64,000 bases of DNA from Myxococcales bacterium (GTDB lineage: Bacteria > Myxococcota_A > Polyangia > Polyangiales > JAFGIB01): assembly GCA_029880325.1 (NCBI GenBank), contig JAOUOP010000032.1, positions 1-64,000 of the forward strand, written 5' to 3'. The first letter of the stretch is position 1. Every line of letters starts with the position of its first letter. The position numbers were made by a program, and so were the translations under genes. Shown here in pieces: positions 1 to 8,457 of the stretch. The notes beneath the pieces were generated by a model that saw nothing but the letters and a program-made list of their open reading frames with translations, had not been told where the DNA came from and made no database searches.

Positions 1-102
1 ATCTCCTCGAATATACTCTGTATGTCCTTCGTCGATTCGCCACGCCGAGGGCCGCCGATTGCTCGCCGAGTTTTACCCAAAACTACCGACACAGGTGACT
101 AG

Positions 103-906
103 ATGCCGGGGGGCTGCGCCATGGGGGGAAGGGGAGCCCCGATTTGCCTGGTCGCGGTGGTCGTCTTTGCGGGCTGCCGGGGCAGCGCCTCCCAGTCCGA
201 CGGGCAAGATGCGCTTTCGGTTTTCGCCGCTTCGTCCCTGCGCGAAGCCTTCGCCGATATCGAGCGCGCCTACGAGAGTGCCCACCCGGAGCTGGACGTG
301 CGCCTGAATTTCGCTGGCAGTCAAGTGCTGCGCCTCCAGATCGAACAGGGCGCCCCCGCCGACGTTTTTGCGTCCGCCGACCAGAGCCACATGCAGGCGC
401 TGGTCGGCGCCGGCCACGTCACCGCGCCCGCGGCCCTGGTGGACAACGCCCTGGCCCTGGTCGTGCCGCTCGACAACCCCGCGGGCATCGAGCGTTTCGA
501 CCAGCTCGCGCGCGCCTCGCGCATCGTGATAGGCACCGACGACGTGCCGGTGGGCATCTACACGCGCCAGTTATTCGAACGCGCCGGCGCCCGGCTGGGA
601 CAGGGCTTCGTGGAAGCGGTGCAGGGCCGCGTCGTCTCCAGGGAGAGCAACGTGCGCCTTTTGCGCGCCAAGGTGGAGTTGGGCGAAGCCGACGCGGCGC
701 TGGTCTATGACAGCGATGCGGCGGCCTCCCGGCGCGTGCGCCAGGTGCCGATTCCGCAGGCGTTGAACGTGCGAGCCCACTATAGCATCGCGCCGCTGTC
801 GAACTCGGCAAGGCGCGTCCAGGCCCTGCGCTTCGTCGACTACACCCGTTCTGCCGTCGCCGCGCGCATCTTCGAGCGCCATGGTTTTTTGGCGGTGCAG
901 CCATGA
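103..906 (+). CDS. modA: Molybdate ABC transporter substrate-binding lipoprotein ModA
   Basis: Captures molybdate (or tungstate) outside the inner membrane and delivers it to ModBC. The 267-residue product has a short hydrophobic signal ending in a lipobox (VFAGC), so it is probably a membrane-tethered lipoprotein rather than a free periplasmic protein. After the signal it reads like the ModA family: LSVFAASSLREAF near the N-terminus, LNFAGSQVLRLQIEQGAPADVF, then later segments with the VVSRESNVR and ALVYDSDA motifs. I keep the ATG at 103 because AGGTG sits 5 bases upstream; an in-frame ATG at 121 is the alternative. The stop overlaps the modB start (ATGA). Specificity for molybdate over tungstate is family inference. 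Confidence 0.93.
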   Translation: MPGGCAMGGRGAPICLVAVVVFAGCRGSASQSDGQDALSVFAASSLREAFADIERAYESAHPELDVRLNFAGSQVLRLQIEQGAPADVFASADQSHMQALVGAGHVTAPAALVDNALALVVPLDNPAGIERFDQLARASRIVIGTDDVPVGIYTRQLFERAGARLGQGFVEAVQGRVVSRESNVRLLRAKVELGEADAALVYDSDAAASRRVRQVPIPQALNVRAHYSIAPLSNSARRVQALRFVDYTRSAVAARIFERHGFLAVQP

Positions 907-1718
907 GCCGGGCAGCGGGCCGCTCGTTGCTGGGCTCGGCCGGCGGGCTTCTGGGCGCGATGCTCCTGGGCCTTTTGCTGCTGCCGCTGCTGTCGCTGAT
1001 GCTGTCGGGTTCCACCGCCGAAGTCTGGGCTGCGGCGGGCCATCCCATGTTTGCGCCGGCGCTGTGGCTGAGCCTGCGCACGACGCTCGCGAGCCTACTG
1101 CTCACGCTGCTCCTGGGCACGCCCCTGTCGTGGTGGTTGGCCGTGTCGCGGACGCGGGTTGCGCGCATCGCCGAGGTGGTGGTGGAGCTGCCCATCGTGA
1201 TCCCCCCGGCGGTCATCGGCGTGGGGCTGCTCCACGCCTACGGTCGCCAGGGGCTCTTTGGGTCGGCCCTGGAGACCGCCGGCATCGCCGTGCCGTTTAC
1301 GACCTCGGCGGTCGTCTTGGCTCAACTGATGGTTTCCTCGCCCTTCTACGTGCAGGCGGCGGCCAACGCCTTTCGCAAGGTCGACCCGGAGCTGCTCATC
1401 GTGGCCCGAACCCTCGGCGCATCGCCAAAGGTGGCCTTGCTGCGCGTGGCCTTGCCGATCGCGCTGCCGGGACTGGTCGTGGGCGCGTCGCTGGCCTGGG
1501 CCCGCTCGCTGGGCGAGTTCGGCGCCACGCTGTTCTTTGCAGGCAACATGCCCGGGGTGACCCAGACGCTGCCGCTGGCGATTTTTGCGGCGATGGAGAC
1601 CGACGTGCGGCTGGCGGTGCTCTTCTCGTTGGTGCTGCTGGCGGTGGCGGCGCTGCTGCTGCTGGCCCTGCGCTCGCTTTCGAACCTGGGCGGCTCGGGT
1701 GAAAGGGGGCGGTCATGA
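903..1718 (+). CDS. modB: Molybdate ABC transporter permease ModB
   Basis: Inner-membrane permease of the molybdate importer, 271 residues with about five or six hydrophobic helices. The EAA coupling motif that contacts the ATPase is visible around residues 160-200 (ARTLGASPKVALLRVALPIALPGL), followed by the typical ModB stretch RSLGEFGATLFFAGNMPG. It overlaps modA by ATGA upstream and modC by ATGA downstream, so all three are translationally coupled. Length and motifs are normal for the family. Confidence 0.94.
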   Translation: MSRAAGRSLLGSAGGLLGAMLLGLLLLPLLSLMLSGSTAEVWAAAGHPMFAPALWLSLRTTLASLLLTLLLGTPLSWWLAVSRTRVARIAEVVVELPIVIPPAVIGVGLLHAYGRQGLFGSALETAGIAVPFTTSAVVLAQLMVSSPFYVQAAANAFRKVDPELLIVARTLGASPKVALLRVALPIALPGLVVGASLAWARSLGEFGATLFFAGNMPGVTQTLPLAIFAAMETDVRLAVLFSLVLLAVAALLLLALRSLSNLGGSGERGRS

Positions 1719-2458
1719 GCGCCTGGTCTGCCGCCGTCGTGGTGCGACTCGATGGCTTCAAGCTGGACGTGGAGCTGGCCGGCAGCGATGGTGTGACCGT
1801 CCTGATCGGCCCCAACGGTAGCGGCAAGAGCACGCTGCTGCGCGCCATGGCCGGCGCCGTCGACGTCGAGCGCGCCGAGGTCCGGGTGGGTGGCGAGCTG
1901 TTGGCCAGCGCTTCGAAGGGCATCGAGCTGCCCATGGAACAGCGGCGCCTGGGTTACGTACCCCAGGGTTATGGGCTCTTTCCGCACCTGAGCGCCGTCG
2001 ACAACGTCGCCTTCGGGCTCTGCTGTGGCCCCGGGCGCCTGCCGCGCGCTCGGCGTCGACGGCGGGCTGGCGAGCTGCTCGAGGAACTCGGCTGCGGCGG
2101 GCTGGCAAACCGCAGGGTCTTCGAGCTTTCGGGCGGCGAGCAGCAGCGGGTGGCCCTGGCGCGCGCGCTGGCCAGCGATCCGCGCCTGCTCTTGCTGGAC
2201 GAACCGCTGGCCGCCCTCGACGTGCGAGTCCGTCGCAAGACACGGGCCTGGCTCGGGAGCTGGCTCTCGAGGGCGGGCCGGCCGGCCTTGCTGGTCACCC
2301 ATGAGCTGCGGGACATCCCGGATGGGGCATTGGTGTGCGTGCTCGAGGAGGGGCGGCTGACGCAGCGCGGCAGCGTGTCAGAGCTGCGGGCCTCGCCTGC
2401 GACCGAGTTTATCGAAGAGTTATTGGCCGGCTCTTTCGCGAGCGCGCCGGCCCCTTGA
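1715..2458 (+). CDS. modC: Molybdate ABC transporter ATPase ModC, short form without MOP domain
   Basis: ATPase that powers the ModAB importer. Walker A (GPNGSGKST) lies near residue 34, the ABC signature (LSGGEQQRVALARAL) near 138, Walker B (LLLLDEP) near 160, and the switch His in LLVTHE near residue 195. At 247 residues it ends soon after the nucleotide-binding domain and lacks the C-terminal MOP/TOBE molybdate-binding domain of longer ModC proteins such as the E. coli one. Feedback by bound molybdate through that domain is therefore not expected. It is the last gene of the operon and is followed by a perfect hairpin. Confidence 0.93.
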   Translation: MSAWSAAVVVRLDGFKLDVELAGSDGVTVLIGPNGSGKSTLLRAMAGAVDVERAEVRVGGELLASASKGIELPMEQRRLGYVPQGYGLFPHLSAVDNVAFGLCCGPGRLPRARRRRRAGELLEELGCGGLANRRVFELSGGEQQRVALARALASDPRLLLLDEPLAALDVRVRRKTRAWLGSWLSRAGRPALLVTHELRDIPDGALVCVLEEGRLTQRGSVSELRASPATEFIEELLAGSFASAPAP

Positions 2459-2472
2459 GGCCGACAATTGCG

Positions 2473-2512
2473 ACAGGCGCCCGCTGCGGCGATTTCCGCA
2501 GCGGGCGCCTGT
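2473..2512 (+). terminator. Perfect 17-bp hairpin after modC
   Basis: Left arm 2473-2489 and right arm 2496-2512 pair perfectly around a 6-base loop (CGATTT). Only a short T run follows. It lies 14 bases after the modC stop and before the convergent lipoprotein gene, so it could end transcription in both directions. Confidence 0.75.
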
Positions 2513-2592
2513 TTGGGCTCACGAAAGAACAACTTCTCCCTTTTGCACGCGCCAAAGGCGGAAGTCATTCTCTCGCGAACCGTTTGTGAGCC

Positions 2593-3681
2593 TCAGAGTC
2601 CGCAGACGCTGTCGCTATTGAGCGCCTGCGATTGGGTCGAGTCGCAGGATTGCCAGCTGGTGCCCCCGCCAAGGCCCAGCAAGGAGCCGGTGGGCGACAT
2701 GAAGACGGCGCCATCGCGCACCCGGACCGCGCAGGCGATGTCGTCGGTGACGCCGGTGCCTTCGGGCAGGCAGGCGACGGTCTCGGCGGTATCGACGCGG
2801 CACATGGCTTCAACATCGATGGGCCAGGCGTCGAGGGGGGTGCAGCCCGCGGGGCAGCTGTCGGCGTCTGCGGGGCAGCCGAACTCGTAGAGCAGGCCGC
2901 ACTGCACGCCTTCGGCGCAGCCGCTAAAGCCCATGGAGATGGCGCCTTGCTCGCTCTGGTAGGCGTCGCTGTAGGCCATGCGGTAGGGCGTGAGGTCGAA
3001 GCTCACCATTTTGGTCAACCAGGCCTCGCAGGCATCGCCCATGGCGTCGTGCAGCACGCGCAGCCGGTTTTGGACCGGGAAGCTCTCGAGCCACTCGTCT
3101 TCCCAGCACAGGCCGTAGCTGTGTTCGGCACAGCCGCCGCCGTGGGCAACCGTGAGTTTCAGGGTGTCGCCCTCGATTGAGAGCTCATCGATTTGAATCG
3201 CATCGCTGGGCTCATCGCCGGTGCAGCGGTGGGGCTCTTGCCAGTCGGCCGAGCCGCCGGAGCCGCCGGAGCCGCCCGAACCACCCGAGCCACCCGAGCC
3301 GCCTGTGCCCGCCCCAGGTCCCGAGGTGCCGCCTCCGAGCATCCTCGGCTCCGAGCTTCCCGCGTCGTTGGAAGCGCTGACCTCATAGGCGTCGTCGACA
3401 CCACCGTCGAGCTCGGCCTGAAACGATCCGTCGCTGTCGACCGCGACCGTGACTTCATCGCCCGTGTCCAGGTTCTTGATCGTGACCTCGCCGCCGCCGG
3501 GGGTGATGGCGCCGCTCTCACCCTCCACCGCGACGCGGCCGTCGGTATCGGTCGCGGCCAGCTGGATCAGCCCGGGTTTGACCAGGGGTGGGTTGCCCGT
3601 ATCGGTGCCATTGGTCTGTGCGCAGGCGCCGAAGAGCGACACTGCGAACGCCAGGAGAAGTGAAAGTCGTGCGTTCGTCAT
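2593..3681 (-). CDS. Secreted lipoprotein of unknown function with Gly-Ser linker
   Basis: 362 residues. A signal peptide ends in a lipobox (LFGAC), so the mature protein is lipid-anchored. An N-terminal part (residues 30-110, TDTGNPP then a Ser/Thr/Gly-rich beta-like region) is joined by a GGSGG repeat linker (about residues 128-143) to a Cys-rich C-terminal domain of about 200 residues with at least 12 cysteines, presumably disulfide-bonded outside the cell. I recognise no catalytic motif. It overlaps the upstream regulator gene by ATGA, so the two are one operon. Such regulator-lipoprotein pairs are common in this group of bacteria, but the role is unknown. Confidence 0.8.
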   Translation of the reverse strand: MTNARLSLLLAFAVSLFGACAQTNGTDTGNPPLVKPGLIQLAATDTDGRVAVEGESGAITPGGGEVTIKNLDTGDEVTVAVDSDGSFQAELDGGVDDAYEVSASNDAGSSEPRMLGGGTSGPGAGTGGSGGSGGSGGSGGSGGSADWQEPHRCTGDEPSDAIQIDELSIEGDTLKLTVAHGGGCAEHSYGLCWEDEWLESFPVQNRLRVLHDAMGDACEAWLTKMVSFDLTPYRMAYSDAYQSEQGAISMGFSGCAEGVQCGLLYEFGCPADADSCPAGCTPLDAWPIDVEAMCRVDTAETVACLPEGTGVTDDIACAVRVRDGAVFMSPTGSLLGLGGGTSWQSCDSTQSQALNSDSVCGL

Positions 3682-4559
3682 CGTTCATTTTCCTTGCTCT
3701 TTGCGGCCTCCGGCGTGGTGCCGGAAGCGTCGAGGGTCCGCGTCAGCGGGAAAAGCTGTAAGTTGAGCTGCATCACGCGCGCCCGTGGGCCGGCGCTGTC
3801 GCTGAGGTCCAGCAGCTCGCGGCGGAAACGCGTCAGCCGTTCCTTGAAGGCCGGCATCTGCGAGGGCTCGATGCAGAAAGTCACCGAGGTCAGGTCGCGT
3901 TCCGCGGCCGGGACCAGCTCGATGCTGTGGGCGGCGCGCTGCATCATCTCGCGGTGGTAGTTGCCGATGTGCATGCTCTGGGTCTGAGCGCCGGTGGTGA
4001 CAACCGCGCTGGTTTGCAGCAGGTGGCCTTCGGGGTCGCGCTCGAGTAGCTCCAGCTCGAGCAGGGTATCGAGCGCGGCCCGCACCTCGCGCGGCTTGAC
4101 CTCGGGCATCAACTGACGGCCAATCCAGGCCGGGTCCTCGCGAAACTGGCTCGAGCTCACCAACTCGCGGATGGCGGGCAGATACCAGGTGGCGTGGTAG
4201 GCGGCGTGGGCCAGCTCGAGCTTCTGCGCACGCCGGTAGCGGCGAAAGCCTGACAGCCGATGGTAGGCGTCGTTGCGAGTCTCGTCGTCGCGCGCCTGGT
4301 TGAAGCGCACCAGCTGGGCGAAGTACTCGGAGGCCTCGCCGTGCAGCTCACAGGCTTCGGCAAAGGTAAGCGCCATCTCGGGCGTGAGGTTGCGCTTGGC
4401 CTCGATCACCAGCTTCAGGTAGTTGGGTGAAGCCAGGCCGGCGCGGCGCGAGAAGGCCCTGTAGGAAAAGCCACGACGCTTTTTGATCCGGTAGTACTCC
4501 GCCAGGAAGGCCCGGTAGTCCAGGTAGCGAAAGACATCGATGCTCGCCCGCTTGCTCAT
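3678..4559 (-). CDS. TIGR02147 family (DUF4423) putative transcriptional regulator
   Basis: 293 residues from the ATG at 4559 (MSKRASIDVFRYLDYRAFL). The N-terminus has the family signature YLDYRAFLAEYYRIKKRRGFSYRAFSRRAG followed by a helix-turn-helix-like LASPNYLKLV. The middle and C-terminal parts (YHATWYLPAIRELV, then GRQL..EVKPREVRAALDTLLELELLERDPEG) fit DUF4423, including a winged-helix-like segment. These proteins are typical of Fibrobacter, Bdellovibrio and Myxococcota and often sit beside secreted-protein genes, as here. The in-frame extension to 4697 is rejected because it crosses an AT-rich, promoter-like region containing a perfect dyad (4613-4630) that could be its own operator. 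Confidence 0.85.
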   Translation of the reverse strand: MSKRASIDVFRYLDYRAFLAEYYRIKKRRGFSYRAFSRRAGLASPNYLKLVIEAKRNLTPEMALTFAEACELHGEASEYFAQLVRFNQARDDETRNDAYHRLSGFRRYRRAQKLELAHAAYHATWYLPAIRELVSSSQFREDPAWIGRQLMPEVKPREVRAALDTLLELELLERDPEGHLLQTSAVVTTGAQTQSMHIGNYHREMMQRAAHSIELVPAAERDLTSVTFCIEPSQMPAFKERLTRFRRELLDLSDSAGPRARVMQLNLQLFPLTRTLDASGTTPEAAKSKENER

Positions 4560-4612
4560 GGCCCTACGGTGGCATCCGGGGAGCTGCGGTGCCACCGGCT
4601 TAGTGCAGAAAT

Positions 4613-4630
4613 CGTATTCGGCAGAATACG
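4613..4630. promoter_or_regulatory. Perfect inverted repeat, candidate operator
   Basis: CGTATTC at 4613-4619 and GAATACG at 4624-4630, with a 4-base spacer, lie in the AT-rich gap 54 bases upstream of the TIGR02147 start codon. Position and symmetry suggest a dimeric regulator site, possibly autoregulatory. This is inference. Confidence 0.4.
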
Positions 4631-4823
4631 GTGTTATTTTGCAAGTATCTGTAATCAAACGATAAAAGCTGCGATCGCCGACGTGTTCTTTGTGCAAGTG
4701 GCGTGCTCTTGATCACCGTGGCAAGCGCTCGGCCGATTGATCCACCTCATTGCTGTCGCCTGGTGGCTGGCGCTTGCGTCGGCTATCGTGAAATCGCCCG
4801 GTCGATCCGGGCGTGAAGTACCC

Positions 4824-5198
4824 ATGGGACATTTTTCGAGTAGGCCCTTCCGGCTCGAGGGCGGCCGCTGTGCCATCGAGTTGGTGCTTGAGGGCACCAT
4901 CGAGGGCGAGGACAGTCGCAAGCTGGTTGCGCAGCTGCGCCAGCAGGTCGCACGGGTGCCCACGGAGAGCGGTTGCTGTCTGCTCGTCGATCAGCGGGAG
5001 GTCGAGACCGCCACCGCCGAGGCCCGCCGCATCCTGGCCGACGAGGCGGGGCAGCCCATCTACCCGCGTATCGCCCTCTTCGGTGGCACGGTCTTCACGC
5101 GCACGCTGGCGCGCTTCATCCTGCGTGCCTCGGGGCAGCCCGACAAGGCGCGCTTCTTTGCCAGTCGCTCAGAGGCCCAGGCCTGGCTCGTCACTTGA
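4824..5198 (+). CDS. Small STAS/SpoIIAA-like protein
   Basis: 124 residues from the ATG at 4824. Alternating beta and alpha segments (CAIELVLEGTIEGED, CCLLVDQREVETATAEARRI, IALFGGTVFTRTLARFIL, ending FFASRSEAQAWL) resemble the SpoIIAA-like STAS/SEC14 proteins, which are thought to bind lipid or protein partners. The ending F-x-SRxEAxxWL is typical. No signal peptide is seen, so it is probably cytoplasmic. An upstream in-frame ATG at 4737 would add a hydrophobic stretch unlike the family. It is transcribed divergently from the TIGR02147 regulator. Confidence 0.6.
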   Translation: MGHFSSRPFRLEGGRCAIELVLEGTIEGEDSRKLVAQLRQQVARVPTESGCCLLVDQREVETATAEARRILADEAGQPIYPRIALFGGTVFTRTLARFILRASGQPDKARFFASRSEAQAWLVT

Positions 5199-5853
5199 AC
5201 TCGGTGTGGGCGAGGCGCCCCTTTGTGGGCAGCCAGCGCAAGAGGCCGAATAGAAGCGCCGCGCCGAAGACACCGAGCACGAGTTGGCGCGAGGCGTAGG
5301 CGGAAAGCAGCGCGTGCTGCAGCACCAGCGCGGCGGCGACGAAGGCCAGTCGGTGCAGCTCGCGGAACATGGTGAGCCGCAAGCGCGTGACGACGCTGCC
5401 ATAGGACGTGGCCAGCAGCAGCAGCAGCACGCATAGGGCGCTGGCGCCGGCGCGCAGGTGGGGCCAGGTCGCCAGAGGCAGCAGCTCCAGATCAAGCGGT
5501 CCTGCGAGGCTCACCGCCGCGTGCAGAAGCGCGAGCCAGGCCGAGGCCATGCCCAGCGCCCGCCGCACGACGGGTGCCAGCCTGCGGGCGCGCGGCGCCA
5601 CCGTGAGGCGTTCGGCCAGGCGCGAAAGCGGCGTGATACACAGCGATGTCAGCAGCGCACCGCAGGCGAGCCAACCGCTACCGCGGGCGATTACCAGCGC
5701 CCTGGTCTCGGCCCAGGGCTCGATGACGGCTGCGATGCCGATCGCTGCAAGCCCGACGGCGCTGCAGGCGGCCACGACGCGCGCCACGACGCGGCGCGGT
5801 CGCGGCGCCGCGTGCGCGCTGGGGTTGATCTGCGACCTTGACTCGGAGTTCAT
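5191..5853 (-). CDS. Ferric-reductase-like / MsrQ-like heme membrane protein
   Basis: 220 residues with about five or six hydrophobic helices and no soluble domain. Features of the ferric-reductase-like transmembrane family are present: RRALGMASAWLALLHA with a His in the helix, then ATSYGSVVTRLR and ELHRLAFVAAALVLQHALL with further His residues placed as heme ligands, as in MsrQ/YedZ. MsrQ feeds electrons from quinol or flavin to a periplasmic partner. No msrP gene is in the window. Its start overlaps the stop of the upstream cytochrome gene by ATGA, which suggests it donates electrons to that di-heme protein instead. Confidence 0.65.
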   Translation of the reverse strand: MNSESRSQINPSAHAAPRPRRVVARVVAACSAVGLAAIGIAAVIEPWAETRALVIARGSGWLACGALLTSLCITPLSRLAERLTVAPRARRLAPVVRRALGMASAWLALLHAAVSLAGPLDLELLPLATWPHLRAGASALCVLLLLLATSYGSVVTRLRLTMFRELHRLAFVAAALVLQHALLSAYASRQLVLGVFGAALLFGLLRWLPTKGRLAHTEFK

Positions 5854-8081
5854 AGCGACTCCAGGAAGACCAGAAGGTCGCGGCGCTGCTTTTCATCGAG
5901 GGCCGCGACATCGCCGTGTAGGTTGTTTGGATTGTGCTCGTCGAGCACCTCGGCGAGCGACGCGGCGCGCCCGTCGTTCAGGTAGGGCGCGGTCGCGCTC
6001 ACCGAAAGCAGGCTCGGGGTATCGAGGGAGTCGTCGACGGCGTAGCCAGGCAGGAGCTCGGGAAAGAGGTTTCCGACCCGATGTTGTCCCAGGTGGCTGA
6101 AGGCCGGGGGCGTGTGGCAGCGGTCGCATTGGGCGCGCATGAAGGCGTTGAGACCGCGTCGCTCGGCGGCCAGGTCGCGCGCCTCGCCGCTGCGAAAGCT
6201 GCGCGCCCGGGGCAGGGCCGCCATGTAGAGGGCCAGCGTATTGCGGCGGCCGGGGGCATGGCGCAGGTAGCCGCGGTAGAGCGTCTGGGCCACGTGATCG
6301 AGTTCTGACAGGCGCGCATAGCTGCCATCGCGCAGGAAGGGCGCGGTGCCGAGCAGACCGCGCACGCCGAGGGTCGGCAGCAGGCGGTGGTCGCCCAGAT
6401 TGTGGGCGCCGTGGTCGCTGTCGCCGTGCATGTGGCAGCTCTGGCAGGAGATGCCGCTGCGCGTGGATTCGTAGAAACCGCGCTCGCCGGCGCGCCGGGC
6501 CAGGGCGGCGCTGTCGTGGCGCAGCAGGTAGCCGTCGCCGGGCTCCAGGCGCAGCGGTCGCAGGGCATCGGAACCGGGGTCCAACATGCCGAGCGCACCC
6601 GCGGAGGGCGAGCTGATGATCAGCGTTCCATCGCGTAGCTCGACCAGGTCATGGGGGGCGTAAATGCCGGCCTCGGCCGTGTCGATACTCAAAGGTCCGG
6701 ATGCGTCCTTGCCAAAGCGCGCCAGCTCTTCACTGCCGGCAAAGGCCACCAGCAACGAGCCATCGGCCGCCTGATGCAGACCCATGGGCGAAAGACCGCG
6801 ATCGGTGTCTCCAGGCTTGGATTGGCGCGGCGTGCGACGCGCGGTCAGCAGCCGCCGGATCACTTTCAGTGAGTCCGAGTCGACTTCGAGGACCTGGTCT
6901 TGCACGAAGTGGTTGCCCAGGTGCCGGCTGCCGTCGGGGCGAAAGTCGGTGGCGCTCAGCAGCCAGCGATCGCCGCTCGGCGAGCGTCTCAGGGTGACCG
7001 CGGCCCGTCCGAGCTTCAGCTCGCCGGCCGGCCGCAGCTGGCCATCGCTGCCGAGCCGATAGCGTGTAAGCCGCGCGTCGCGGGCGTGGGCCACGGCCAC
7101 GGTCGAGCCATCGTGTCCGAAGGCGACCCACTGGGGCACTGCGTCGAGCGGCAGACGTGCGGCAATGGGCAGCTCCGGACTCGTCAGCAGGAGCAACTCC
7201 GGGGCCGGTCCGTCGCGAAGCACGGCCAGCATGTCGCCGGTGGGGCTGCGCGCCAGTCGCCGCTGCCACCGACCGACGGCAGGCCCTTCGGAGACGCTGA
7301 AGCTGTGCGCGTCGACCAGGCTCAGCTTCTCGGCGCTGGCGTGGGCGACGAGCAGCCGCTTTTCGTCAATGAAGACACAGTCGACCGGTTCATCGCCGAC
7401 CTCGACCCGCTGCACCAGGCCGCGGCTCGAAAGCAGGATCAGCTCGTCGGTCTCGCGACTGACCGTGGCCGCCCGCGAGCCATCGGGGGAGCGCGCCAGC
7501 CAGCGCGGGTGGGCCCGGGGCGTGACCACGGTCAGCTGTCGGTGCGTGATGGTGCCGTCGACATCGATCTCGATGTCCAGGGCGCCCTCGCGCTGCTTCG
7601 GAGCGCCGTGGACACGCGGATCGTACTCCACGCGAAAGACCCCATGGCCGAGCGCCTCGGCAGCGACCTCGCGCGTCCCTTCACCCAGCCGTGCGCGCAT
7701 GCCGGTGGCGCCCTTCGCGCGCACGAAAAAGGTCTGCGCTCGGTCCCTGGAAAGCAGGGGCGGCGCGATGGCCGGCTCCCGTTCCAGCCGCAGCCGGTCG
7801 ACCAGAACCGGCCAGGCCCCCGACAGCGCCTCACTGCTGGCGAAGTCGGCGTGCATTCGATAGGCGCCGAGCGCCCCGGGCGCGAGCAAAAGCAGCAGCA
7901 GCGAGAGGCCGAGGCCCCTCGGCAACTGCCCCAGCCTTCGCATGGCAGAACTCGCGCTCAGGCCCAACACCGCCAGTGCATATGCCAAAACCAGCGTCCA
8001 CAGCTCGGGTTGGGCGCCCAGCGACCACAGGCTCAGGGCCACGGCGACGGCGGCGAGCTGACGAATGCGCGGGGAGTCCAC
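5850..8081 (-). CDS. Membrane-anchored propeller / di-heme cytochrome c peroxidase-like fusion
   Basis: 743 residues. N-terminal hydrophobic helices (about residues 5-75) anchor it. Residues about 180-500 form repeated WD40/YncE-like beta-propeller blades (for example VAVAHARDARLTRYRLGSDG, PRWLARSPDGSRAATVSR). The C-terminal about 220 residues carry two c-heme sites, CQSCH near residue 542 and CDRCH near 652, and the MauG/cytochrome-c-peroxidase ending (DTPSLLSVSATAPYLNDGR, then HGDVAALDEKQRRDLLVFL). It is probably a periplasmic heme oxidase or peroxidase tethered to the inner membrane. Substrate unknown. It overlaps the MsrQ-like gene by ATGA. Confidence 0.8.
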   Translation of the reverse strand: MDSPRIRQLAAVAVALSLWSLGAQPELWTLVLAYALAVLGLSASSAMRRLGQLPRGLGLSLLLLLLAPGALGAYRMHADFASSEALSGAWPVLVDRLRLEREPAIAPPLLSRDRAQTFFVRAKGATGMRARLGEGTREVAAEALGHGVFRVEYDPRVHGAPKQREGALDIEIDVDGTITHRQLTVVTPRAHPRWLARSPDGSRAATVSRETDELILLSSRGLVQRVEVGDEPVDCVFIDEKRLLVAHASAEKLSLVDAHSFSVSEGPAVGRWQRRLARSPTGDMLAVLRDGPAPELLLLTSPELPIAARLPLDAVPQWVAFGHDGSTVAVAHARDARLTRYRLGSDGQLRPAGELKLGRAAVTLRRSPSGDRWLLSATDFRPDGSRHLGNHFVQDQVLEVDSDSLKVIRRLLTARRTPRQSKPGDTDRGLSPMGLHQAADGSLLVAFAGSEELARFGKDASGPLSIDTAEAGIYAPHDLVELRDGTLIISSPSAGALGMLDPGSDALRPLRLEPGDGYLLRHDSAALARRAGERGFYESTRSGISCQSCHMHGDSDHGAHNLGDHRLLPTLGVRGLLGTAPFLRDGSYARLSELDHVAQTLYRGYLRHAPGRRNTLALYMAALPRARSFRSGEARDLAAERRGLNAFMRAQCDRCHTPPAFSHLGQHRVGNLFPELLPGYAVDDSLDTPSLLSVSATAPYLNDGRAASLAEVLDEHNPNNLHGDVAALDEKQRRDLLVFLESL

Positions 8082-8457
8082 GGCGGGAGGTTATCAGGGG
8101 AGGGCGGCTCCGCGGGGCCCCGTCGCGGGGACATCCGGTAGAGAAAGAGGCAGAGAAAAAGCAGAGAAAAAGCTGCCAGGACGTTTTCGCGAAGCCCGCT
8201 TCCAGCCACGTAGACGCCATGGACCCCGCCGGTCAGCCATCTGGCGTAGGCCTAGATGTGCTCGGCGGGAGTCATGATCCGCTCTCGGGACCGCTACGGC
8301 GCCAGCTGCGGCGTCCGGTCCCCTTGAAATACACGGAGTATTCCGGCGGAGGCCGTCCTTGCATCTGGCATCGTATCGACCCCGATCATCGGCTCAGCAC
8401 TCCCGCCGAGCACATCTAGCGCATGGGTGATTGCCCCGACGAGCGAGTGCGCGGGAG
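8082..8457. other. Intergenic region holding short tandem repeats and a MITE-like element
   Basis: This 376-base gene-free stretch lies between the 5' end of the cytochrome gene and the 3' end of trmL. It holds a purine-rich direct repeat (GCAGAGAAAAA at 8150-8160 and again at 8161-8171) and the palindromic element at 8252-8419. No convincing coding sequence is seen. Confidence 0.7.
8252..8419. mobile_element. MITE-like element with 21-bp terminal inverted repeats (copy 1, full)
   Basis: Positions 8252-8272 and 8399-8419 are perfect 21-bp inverted repeats beginning CTAGATGTGCTC. Inside is a second strong dyad (GGGACCG at 8287-8293 pairing with CGGTCCC at 8316-8322). The element is about 168 bases long with no transposase. 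Positions 8253-8327 recur inverted, with one mismatch, at 12007-12081. The CTAG at both ends may be target sequence. A non-autonomous transposon or a REP/BIME-like mobile palindrome both fit. Confidence 0.7.

Noticed and set aside
3253..3300. Short 9-base repeats that could suggest a CRISPR or VNTR
   Set aside because: They encode the Gly-Gly-Ser linker of the lipoprotein, with no spacers.
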